A DNA stretch of 12,251 nucleotides from Cyclobacteriaceae bacterium (lineage in GTDB: Bacteria > Bacteroidota > Bacteroidia > Cytophagales > Cyclobacteriaceae), in contig JANYDR010000060.1 in the NCBI GenBank assembly GCA_025363495.1, positions 1 to 12,251 of the forward strand, read 5' to 3'. The notes below the pieces were generated by a model. It did no database searches and was not told where the DNA came from. It was given only the letters and a program-made list of their open reading frames with translations. Positions 6,494 to 12,251 of this stretch are shown here, piece after piece. The translations under genes and the position numbers were made by a program. Within the stretch, counting starts at the first letter, position 1, and every line of letters starts with the position of its first letter.

Positions 6494-6589
6494 ATATCGG
6501 GTCAAATTAATTTTTACAGTTATAAATAATGGACGAGTATAAGCATTTTTTATTTTGAAAGTAACCCGATCCTTAGGTCTGGGTTTACT

Positions 6590-6611
6590 AAAAAAGCCCT
6601 CGAAAAGGGCT
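6590..6611 (-). terminator. Intrinsic terminator after tig
   Basis: On the minus strand AGCCCT, loop TTTCG, AGGGCT forms a 6-bp GC-rich stem followed at once by a run of T (plus 6590-6595 is all A). It lies 46 bases beyond the tig stop codon and upstream of clpP, indicating that clpP needs its own promoter or readthrough, unlike a tight tig-clpP operon. Confidence 0.75.
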
Positions 6612-6657
6612 CATTTTACAAACGGTCTATCTTCCAGTAAGGTTCACTGTTAACGGA

Positions 6658-8013
6658 TTAGTGTGCATGATGAGAATGTTCAGCCGCTAATTTTTTAAAC
6701 TCATCCAGGCTGACCGGCTTTTCAGAAACCGTAATATTTTCACGGATCGCTTTCATTATCTTCTCATTACGGATTTGATTGTAAAGGCGCATAAAATTTT
6801 CTCCCTTGCCATCCTGACCGGAAAGATAATTGTCAGCTATACCATCGAACTTGTCACCAAGCTGTTCCGCGATGGCTGGGCCGCCAAACTGTTGAGCGAT
6901 TAATCGCTTGGCACTCTCTTTAACTTCAGTGCCCTCAACGGTGATTTTATACTGCTCAGCGATCTTATTTCTGATAAGGTCCCACTTCAAGCCATTTTTG
7001 TAATCATCGAATTCTTTGCCAATAACTTCATCCGTTATTGTTCCATCGCCTGATAATTTTAGCCAGTTCTTTAAAAAATTTTCCGGCATGTTAACGTTAG
7101 TATGGTCAATAAGATAATGCTGAATTTCATGCTCAAGGAGATGATCACTCTCTCTCTTATAATTCTCCGAAATGGTTTCTTTTATCTTGGCAAGAAACTC
7201 TTCTTCACCCTTCACAGCATCTTTTCCAAACGTTTTGTCAAATAAATCCTGGTTTACAGCGCCCAGTTCCACGTGACTGATATTGTTGATTTTCAGCGTG
7301 TAAGTCCCGGTGATGCTGCCGGCTTCTTCTTCAGGGGCGTTCACGGCCTGTGCGATAACCAGTGGATCACTTGAAATTTTCTGAACATCAAACGTAAGCT
7401 CATCTTCCTTCTTTAATCCTATGAACTTACTTTGTTCTGCCTTATTAATTTTCTGGATCTGGATGTACGATGATTTCTTTTCACCGTTGGCATCAGTAAC
7501 TTCTCCAAAAAGATTGTCAGTCTCACCACTCACTTCGGGATAGGTGATATCACCAAATTGTCTTCTTACATTTTCGATGGTTTCATCCATCACTTTCTGA
7601 TCGACTTCAATAGGATGTGATTTTACTTTCACCTTGTCGGAGATATCCACAGTAAAATCCTCAACCAGCCCCACCTGAAATTCAAACTCAAAATCCTTTT
7701 GTGTCTCCCAATCGATAAGTTTTGCTTTCTCCTGGTTAGGAAGCGGATCACCTAAAATGTTAAGCTTTTTCTCTTTGATATAATCTGACACCGAATGTGA
7801 AAGAAGATGATTCACTTCTTCCACGAGGATTGACTTTCCGAACATCTTCCGCACCACGCCAGAAGGAACCTTCCCCTGGCGGAATCCCTTGATGTTCATT
7901 TTACGGGAATATTCTTTTACTTTCTCTTCTACCTTGGGTTGATAATCGCTTTGGTTCAGCGTGATCTTAATCAGTCCGTCAGTGGGTGATGGTTGGTCGA
8001 GTGTTATATTCAA
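6658..8013 (-). CDS. tig: Trigger factor, ribosome-associated chaperone
   Basis: Trigger factor binds the ribosome at the tunnel exit and shields nascent chains. The 451 residues begin MNITLDQPSP and carry the ribosome-docking signature GFRQGKVP at 43-50. The middle part (about 150-250) would correspond to the FKBP-like prolyl isomerase domain, but I see few of its usual aromatic active-site residues, as in other Bacteroidota homologues; isomerase activity is therefore doubtful. The rest is the helical chaperone arm domain, ending in a short His-rich tail (AAEHSHHAH). The start codon is TTG at 8011-8013: a stop codon lies five codons upstream, no ATG intervenes, and the first internal Met is residue 39, beyond essential sequence. 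It heads the leftward tig-clpP-clpX series, with the leucine tRNA upstream on the same strand. Confidence 0.93.
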   Translation of the reverse strand: MNITLDQPSPTDGLIKITLNQSDYQPKVEEKVKEYSRKMNIKGFRQGKVPSGVVRKMFGKSILVEEVNHLLSHSVSDYIKEKKLNILGDPLPNQEKAKLIDWETQKDFEFEFQVGLVEDFTVDISDKVKVKSHPIEVDQKVMDETIENVRRQFGDITYPEVSGETDNLFGEVTDANGEKKSSYIQIQKINKAEQSKFIGLKKEDELTFDVQKISSDPLVIAQAVNAPEEEAGSITGTYTLKINNISHVELGAVNQDLFDKTFGKDAVKGEEEFLAKIKETISENYKRESDHLLEHEIQHYLIDHTNVNMPENFLKNWLKLSGDGTITDEVIGKEFDDYKNGLKWDLIRNKIAEQYKITVEGTEVKESAKRLIAQQFGGPAIAEQLGDKFDGIADNYLSGQDGKGENFMRLYNQIRNEKIMKAIRENITVSEKPVSLDEFKKLAAEHSHHAH

Positions 8014-8053
8014 GAGTTCAAAAATTTTATTAGTTAACAGTATCTTATCACAA

Positions 8054-8096
8054 GTTGCCAGTGACCGGTTACCATTTTACTGATAACCGGTTACCG
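8054..8096. repeat. Heptanucleotide tract that also folds as a hairpin, between tRNA-Leu and tig
   Basis: In phase from 8054 the plus strand reads GTTGCCA, GTGACCG, GTTACCA, TTTTACT, GATAACC, then after one extra base GTTACCG. The consensus is close to GTnACCn. The same stretch forms an 11-bp stem with one G-T pair (8061-8071 with 8084-8094) around a 12-base loop, because ACCGGT is itself palindromic. On the minus strand the hairpin begins 9 bases after the tRNA 3' end; no T run follows, so it would be a processing or 3'-protecting structure rather than an intrinsic terminator. Confidence 0.55.
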
Positions 8097-8103
8097 ACCC
8101 CCG

Positions 8104-8185
8104 TGCGGATGAAGGGACTCGAACCCCCACGCCTTACGGCACCAGATCCTAAGTCTGGCGCGGCTGCCAATTACGCCACATCCGC
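8104..8185 (-). tRNA. tRNA-Leu (anticodon UAG)
   Basis: The minus strand folds as a class II tRNA: acceptor GCGGATG (from 8185) with CATCCGC (8111-8105) and discriminator A at 8104; D-arm with AATTGGCAG; anticodon stem-loop CCAGA-CTTAGGA-TCTGG with anticodon TAG, decoding CUA/CUN leucine codons; a long variable arm TGCCGTAAGGCGT; and the T-loop GGTTCGAGTCC. The length of 82 bases and the long variable arm fit leucine. CCA is not encoded (CGG follows), so it must be added by the nucleotidyltransferase. It lies upstream of tig on the same strand. Confidence 0.96.
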
Positions 8186-8297
8186 TTATAAATAACCCTG
8201 TGAATGTTCATTTTGTATGCCGAACTTCCCTCAAAACTCTCCATTGGCAGGAGGAATGAAAGTCGCAGAAGGCAAACACATCCGCAGAAAGTGCTTT

Positions 8298-8333
8298 TCC
8301 CTCTTCTAAAAACAAAGTTTTTGCGAAAAGGGA
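8298..8333. other. Long imperfect hairpin upstream of rel
   Basis: AAAAAC at 8308-8313 pairs with GTTTTT at 8317-8322 around AAA, and the stem continues outward (TCCCT at 8298-8302 with AGGGA at 8329-8333, TTC with GAA) with one mismatch, one bulge and one G-T pair. It lies in the 199-bp gap between the tRNA gene and rel, about 50 bases before the rel start. No T run follows on either strand, so an intrinsic terminator is unlikely. It may be part of the rel leader, a small RNA, or a DNA-level site. Otherwise this gap shows no convincing promoter box. Confidence 0.35.
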
Positions 8334-8384
8334 GTGCAAATTTAGAGATTATTCGTTAGCATAGAAGTCTAAAAAATAAATCAC

Positions 8385-10622
8385 TTGGTAACTACGGCCG
8401 TTATTGATTCAGTTGAGGAGAAAAGAGAGATAATAAGCCGCTACCGCCGACTGTTACGAAAGGCAAAACCGGTCCTGAAAGACGGAGACGCCAAACGCAT
8501 AAAACGCGCCTTTACTCTTGCACTCGAAGCCCATAAGGACATGCGCCGCAAATCGGGCGAATTGTTCATATTCCACCCGCTCACTGTGGCAGAGATCTGT
8601 GTGGAGGAAATCGGTCTGGGTACAACGTCTATTATTGCGGCCATCATTCACGATGTAGTAGAGGATACGGACATAGAATTGATCGACATCGAGCGGATGT
8701 TTGGAAAAAAAATCGCCAAGATCGTCGATGGCCTTACTAAGATCCGCGGGGTTTTTGAATACGGCACCTCCCAGCAGGCGGAGAATTTCAGGAAAATGCT
8801 TTTCACCCTATCGGAAGATGTTAGGGTGATACTGATCAAGCTCGCCGACCGTCTGCACAATATGCGCACGCTGGAAAGCATGCCGCGTAATAAGCAACTG
8901 AAAGTAGCTTCGGAAACAATCTATCTCTATGCACCGCTCGCCCATAGGCTGGGGCTAAACGCAATCAAGACAGAACTGGAGGATCTATATCTTCGATTTA
9001 CCGATCAGACAGTATACCGTGACATTGCCAATAAGATCGATGAGACCCGCGCTTCCCGTAATAAATTCATAAAGGCCTTTGTAAACCCAGTTAAAGAAGA
9101 GCTTGATCAGCTCGGGGTGGAATACGAAATTAAAAGTCGCCCTAAATCGATCTTTTCGATTTATAACAAGATGAGAAAGCAGAACATCCCTTTTGAAGAG
9201 GTGTATGATCTGTTTGCCATTCGCATTATCCTCGACACACCCGTTGAACAGGAGAAATCATATTGCTGGCAGGTTTATTCCATTGTCACGGATTATTATA
9301 CACCTAATCCGGATCGTCTCCGTGACTGGATCAGTACGCCTAAGGCCAATGGCTATGAGTCACTTCACACAACAGTGATGGCAAAGAATGGGCAATGGGT
9401 GGAGGTACAGATCCGTACCAAACGCATGGATGAAATCGCCGAGAAGGGATATGCCGCTCATTGGAAATATAAAGACAACGCAAATAACCATGAATCGAAT
9501 CTCGAGAAATGGTTAGTGCGTGTTCGGGAGCTTCTGGAGCGACAGGATTTGACGGCGCTGGAATTTGTAGACGACTTCCGCGGTAATCTCTTCAACGAAG
9601 AAGTATTCGTGTTCACTCCCAAGGGCGAATTGAAAACACTTCCTGTGGGAGCTACTGCCCTTGACTTTGCCTTTGAAATTCATACAGATATTGGCGCGAA
9701 GTGTATCGGTGCCAAAGTGAATCAGAAGTTAGTGCCCATTAATCATCCATTGAAAAATGGTGATCAGATTGAAATTCTGACCTCTTCCAAGCAAAAACCC
9801 AATGAGGACTGGCTGCGGTTTGTTGTAACTCAAAAAGCAAAATCGAAAATAAAGGACCTGCTTAGAGAAGATAAACGTCATCAGGCGGACGAAGGAAAAG
9901 AAACACTTCAACGAAAACTCAAGCAACTGAAGCTTGATCCCAATTCCCAGCTTTTCGAGAATATGAGAGCATTCTTTAATGTCAACTCTCAATTTGAATT
10001 ACATCATCAGGTTGGTATCGGAAAGATTGGTCTTAACGAACTGAAGAGATTTAAAGAACACAAGCCAGACCCCACACCACGACATAAGCCGGGAGAATTA
10101 GGAGATAATAAAGCATCGGAGCATGAGATTCCCCCTTCAAAAGGGCAGTATGATGATATCCTTTTGATTGGAGAGGATATGGATGTGGTGGAATATAAGC
10201 TCGCCAAATGTTGTACTCCAATTCCCGGTGATGAAGTTTTTGGTTTCGTAACGGTGAGTGAAGGAATAAAAATTCATCGTACCAATTGCTCCAACGCACC
10301 GGAGTTATTATCCAATCATAACAACCGGGTTATCAAAGCTAAATGGACGTCTCAGCATGAGGTTGCATTTCTTACAGGGTTAAAGGTAGTGGGCACCGAT
10401 CGGGTGGGATTGATAAACGATGTGTCAAAAATCATCTCAGAAGAACTGAAAGTAAACATGAGCTCCATTTCTTTTCGTACAGAACAAGGAATATTCGATG
10501 GTGAAATCATGCTTTATGTAAATGATACGCGTCACCTGGATTTACTTATCAGCAAACTCGAAAAAGTGGAGGGTGTGGTAAAAGTGGCCCGCTTCGATTC
10601 CGCGACGATCAAAGGTCACTAA
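8385..10622 (+). CDS. rel: Bifunctional (p)ppGpp synthetase/hydrolase, RelA/SpoT family
   Basis: The long RSH enzyme makes and destroys the stringent-response alarmone (p)ppGpp. The 745 residues hold: an HD hydrolase domain with H64 (FHPLTVAEI), H89-D90 and E93-D94 (IIHDVVEDTD) and D155 (LADRLHNMRTL), all intact, so hydrolysis is expected, unlike E. coli RelA; a synthetase domain with SRPKSIFSIYNKM, GYESLHT at about 323-329 and EVQIRT at about 340-345; a TGS domain at about 405-465 (VFVFTPKGELKTLPVGATALDFA); a linker and Cys-containing region (LAKCCTPIPGDE, about 605-615); and a C-terminal ACT domain (about 659-741). The start is TTG 8385: a stop codon lies five codons upstream, and the first in-frame ATG is about residue 53, inside the HD domain. 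The stop codon is TAA at 10620-10622. It appears to be the only RSH in view. Confidence 0.95.
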   Translation: MVTTAVIDSVEEKREIISRYRRLLRKAKPVLKDGDAKRIKRAFTLALEAHKDMRRKSGELFIFHPLTVAEICVEEIGLGTTSIIAAIIHDVVEDTDIELIDIERMFGKKIAKIVDGLTKIRGVFEYGTSQQAENFRKMLFTLSEDVRVILIKLADRLHNMRTLESMPRNKQLKVASETIYLYAPLAHRLGLNAIKTELEDLYLRFTDQTVYRDIANKIDETRASRNKFIKAFVNPVKEELDQLGVEYEIKSRPKSIFSIYNKMRKQNIPFEEVYDLFAIRIILDTPVEQEKSYCWQVYSIVTDYYTPNPDRLRDWISTPKANGYESLHTTVMAKNGQWVEVQIRTKRMDEIAEKGYAAHWKYKDNANNHESNLEKWLVRVRELLERQDLTALEFVDDFRGNLFNEEVFVFTPKGELKTLPVGATALDFAFEIHTDIGAKCIGAKVNQKLVPINHPLKNGDQIEILTSSKQKPNEDWLRFVVTQKAKSKIKDLLREDKRHQADEGKETLQRKLKQLKLDPNSQLFENMRAFFNVNSQFELHHQVGIGKIGLNELKRFKEHKPDPTPRHKPGELGDNKASEHEIPPSKGQYDDILLIGEDMDVVEYKLAKCCTPIPGDEVFGFVTVSEGIKIHRTNCSNAPELLSNHNNRVIKAKWTSQHEVAFLTGLKVVGTDRVGLINDVSKIISEELKVNMSSISFRTEQGIFDGEIMLYVNDTRHLDLLISKLEKVEGVVKVARFDSATIKGH

Positions 10623-10640
10623 TTGTCCAGGGATCAACTT

Positions 10641-10675
10641 TGCCTATTGTTTTCTGCCTATTGTCTATTTTTCTG
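10641..10675. repeat. Heptanucleotide tract 3' of rel
   Basis: From 10641 the plus strand reads TGCCTAT, TGTTTTC, TGCCTAT, TGTCTAT and a decayed TTTTCTG. The ten-base word TGCCTATTGT occurs twice at a 14-base period (10641-10650, 10655-10664). It begins 18 bases after the rel stop codon. The words differ from those at 4379 and 5793, but the 7-base period is the same. Confidence 0.6.
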
Positions 10676-10769
10676 TTTCAGAACCGAATTTAACCATATT
10701 TTGACGCTACACTCAAGCTACAACTTTCTATAAAGAATAAGGTTTCAAAAACTATATTTACGCCTGCAT

Positions 10770-11234
10770 ATGTTGTTGAACCCCAAACTCTACGAAGAGG
10801 TAAAAAAAATCTTTGTAGCCTACCTGGAAAATAAGGACCTCCGTAAAACTCCGGAACGTTATGCCATACTCGAGGAAATTTATTCTGTGAGTGGCCACTT
10901 TGATGTTGAGTCACTCTATGTAAACATGAAAAATAAAAATTACCGCGTAAGTCGCGCGACAGTTTACAATACCCTTGATCTTTTGGTACAATGTGATTTA
11001 GTGACAAAACATCAGTTCGGTCAAAACCAGGCACAGTATGAAAAGTCATACGGATCACGCCAGCACGATCACCTGATATGCACTGACTGTCATAGCGTAG
11101 TGGAATTTTGTGATCCGCGAATTCAAACTATTCAAAATACTGTAGAAGAGTTATTGCAATTTAATGTCGTTCATCATTCTTTAATTTTATACGCCAGTTG
11201 TACTAAAACCAATTGTGAAAAACGTAAGCCATGA
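10770..11234 (+). CDS. Fur-family metal-responsive transcriptional regulator
   Basis: Fur proteins are dimeric repressors that bind DNA when loaded with iron or another metal. The 154 residues comprise a winged helix (LRKTPERYAILEEIY ... YRVSRATVYNTLDLL, with recognition helix SRATVYNTLDLL) and a dimerisation domain with the metal motif HDHLICTDC. Two Cys pairs, CTDC and CTKTNC near the end, fit the structural zinc site of Fur. The overall pattern (HDHLIC, VEFCDPRI, VVHHSLILYASC) is closest to Fur itself, but Zur, PerR or another specificity cannot be excluded. The start is ATG 10770, with no Shine-Dalgarno sequence; TATATTTA at 10753-10760 is a one-mismatch -7 box but has no good -33 partner. 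The 3' end overlaps the STAS gene by four bases (ATGA), so the two are cotranscribed and probably translationally coupled. No Fur-box-like palindrome was seen upstream. Confidence 0.92.
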   Translation: MLLNPKLYEEVKKIFVAYLENKDLRKTPERYAILEEIYSVSGHFDVESLYVNMKNKNYRVSRATVYNTLDLLVQCDLVTKHQFGQNQAQYEKSYGSRQHDHLICTDCHSVVEFCDPRIQTIQNTVEELLQFNVVHHSLILYASCTKTNCEKRKP

Positions 11235-11572
11235 ATTTTGCGCAGGAAATAAAATCGAACTCCCTTATTCTTCGGATATCAGGTGACCTGATTGGCGAAG
11301 ACAATGGCACACGCCTGGTGGAAGCCGTCAATGAGGCTGTCGGACATAAAGTAATGACATGTATTATTGATATCTCGGATCTTCGTTACATCAATAGTAG
11401 CGGCATCGGAGTGCTTATCACAATTCTCACCAAGTTCAGAAATAAGGGAGGTGAAGTTTACCTCATGAATCCTTCTGAAAGCGTAAAAAAACTTCTTGTG
11501 ATCACTAAGTTGAATGCTATCTTTCATGTGGTAAAGACCGAGGAAGAAGCGCTACAACATTCAAAGAAATAA
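11231..11572 (+). CDS. STAS-domain protein, anti-sigma-factor-antagonist type
   Basis: This is a single STAS domain of 113 residues. In SpoIIAA/RsbV relatives such proteins release a sigma factor by binding an anti-sigma kinase and are switched off by Ser phosphorylation. The phosphosite region is present: IIDISDLRYINSSGIGVLI at 45-63, with S57-S58 before Gly, although the preceding Asp common in SpoIIAA is Asn56 here. GGEVYLMNPSESVKKLLVITKLNAIF at 73-98 is the typical second half. No kinase or phosphatase partner is in the window, so a role in partner switching is inferred from the family. The ATG at 11231 overlaps the stop codon of the Fur-family gene (ATGA), and purA begins 26 bases downstream, so the three genes probably form one operon. 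Confidence 0.85.
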   Translation: MNFAQEIKSNSLILRISGDLIGEDNGTRLVEAVNEAVGHKVMTCIIDISDLRYINSSGIGVLITILTKFRNKGGEVYLMNPSESVKKLLVITKLNAIFHVVKTEEEALQHSKK

Positions 11573-11598
11573 TTTCAGATTAAGACTGCTATTGACAC

Positions 11599-12251
11599 AT
11601 GAAAGTAGACGTATTGCTGGGCCTTCAGTGGGGTGACGAAGGAAAGGGAAAGATTGTTGATGTACTTGCACCGGGTTATGATGTAGTGGCTCGCTTTCAA
11701 GGTGGGCCAAATGCGGGCCATACCCTCGAATTTGATGGAATTAAACATGTTTTGCATCAGATTCCCTCCGGGATTTTCCGGGAAAAGACCAGAAACGTAA
11801 TAGGCAACGGTGTAGTGCTGGATCCTATAGTATTCAGAACAGAAATCGAAAAGCTTCAAAAGTATAATCTGAATGTGAAGGCCAACCTTTTCATTTCGAA
11901 AAAGGCTACCCTGATTATACCTACTCATAGATTGCTTGATCAGGCCCAGGAAAAAGCAAAGGGCGAAAATAAAATTGGTTCTACCCTTAAGGGAATAGGC
12001 CCTTCTTATCAGGATAAAATTGGAAGACAGGGTTTACGGGTTGGGGATATTCTTTCGCCTGATTTCGGTAACAAGTTTAAAAAGCTTGTTGATCTTCATC
12101 TTGCTATTTTAAAAGGTCATGATATTGTTTTCAACTGGCCCGAACTGGAAGCCCAGTTTTTGGAAGCCATTGGTTTTCTCAAAGGCTTCAAATTGATTGA
12201 CAGTGAATATTTTCTCAATCATCAATTAAAATCAGGCTCTTCTATTTTGGC
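11599..12251 (+). CDS. purA: Adenylosuccinate synthetase (3' partial)
   Basis: PurA makes adenylosuccinate from IMP, aspartate and GTP, the first committed step to AMP. The frame is open from ATG 11599 to the window edge (217 codons, about half the usual 420-430). The N-terminal P-loop-like motif GLQWGDEGKGK at 8-18 includes the catalytic Asp13; QGGPNAGHT at 34-42 includes the catalytic His41; STLKGIGPSYQDKIGR at 128-143 binds IMP and leads to GLRVGDI. The start gives the standard N-terminus directly before the first strand; no Shine-Dalgarno sequence is visible. It is the third gene after the Fur-family and STAS genes, with only 26 bases between. Confidence 0.95.
   Translation, partial: MKVDVLLGLQWGDEGKGKIVDVLAPGYDVVARFQGGPNAGHTLEFDGIKHVLHQIPSGIFREKTRNVIGNGVVLDPIVFRTEIEKLQKYNLNVKANLFISKKATLIIPTHRLLDQAQEKAKGENKIGSTLKGIGPSYQDKIGRQGLRVGDILSPDFGNKFKKLVDLHLAILKGHDIVFNWPELEAQFLEAIGFLKGFKLIDSEYFLNHQLKSGSSIL

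Noticed and set aside
4411..8013. A single tig-clpP-clpX operon
   Set aside because: Stem-plus-T-run terminators follow tig (6590-6611) and clpP (5754-5797) and clpX has a strong promoter of its own, so a simple single transcript is unlikely, although readthrough cannot be excluded.
10622..10769. Fur box controlling the Fur-family gene itself
   Set aside because: No GATAATGATAATCATTATC-like palindrome was found; only a one-mismatch -7 box and the heptamer tract are visible.

Overview
This window looks like a piece of a Bacteroidota chromosome, probably Cytophagales-like. The evidence: a secreted protein with a type IX secretion (T9SS) C-terminal sorting domain; no Shine-Dalgarno sequence before any start I examined; a near-ideal Bacteroidota promoter (TTTG, 19 bases, TAnnTTTG) before clpX; a tRNA whose CCA end is not encoded; and best resemblance of the housekeeping proteins to Bacteroidota versions. 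The genus cannot be fixed from the sequence alone.

Layout. Positions 1-1439 (+): 3' part of a large secreted protein with PKD-like and Ig-like regions and a T9SS tail. 1479-2435 (-): heptose epimerase HldD, convergent with it. 2547-2963 (+): a 6-pyruvoyl-tetrahydropterin-synthase-like enzyme, divergent from hldD and preceded by a GC-rich foldable leader ending in eight T. 3060-3193: a MITE/REP-like inverted repeat. 3226-4338 (+): LpxB. 4411-8013 (-): the protein quality-control genes in transcription order tig, clpP, clpX, with likely terminators between them. 8104-8185 (-): tRNA-Leu(UAG). 8385-10622 (+): bifunctional Rel/SpoT-type (p)ppGpp synthetase/hydrolase. 10770-12251 (+): a compact run of a Fur-family regulator, a STAS-domain protein and the start of purA, which leaves the window.

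How the genes work together. HldD and LpxB both serve lipopolysaccharide (heptose of the inner core, lipid A disaccharide). Trigger factor folds nascent chains while ClpX and ClpP unfold and degrade proteins. Rel sets the (p)ppGpp level, and adenylosuccinate synthetase (PurA) draws on GTP in AMP synthesis, so the right side links stringent response, metal-responsive regulation and purine synthesis.

The coding genes are mostly ordinary core genes; I found no CRISPR array, prophage, toxin-antitoxin or defence cassette. The interesting signal lies between genes: (1) four short intergenic tracts built of 7-base units, at 4379, 5793, 8054 and 10641, with different base words but the same period; (2) a 134-bp element whose two terminal mini-hairpins differ by compensating base changes; (3) a structured T8-ended leader before the pterin enzyme; (4) a long imperfect hairpin upstream of rel. 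In addition, the pterin enzyme carries C-x2-E-x2-HGH, a combination associated with bypass of the folate enzyme FolB. No gene-free stretch exceeds 300 bases; the longest, 2964-3225, is largely taken up by the repeat element.
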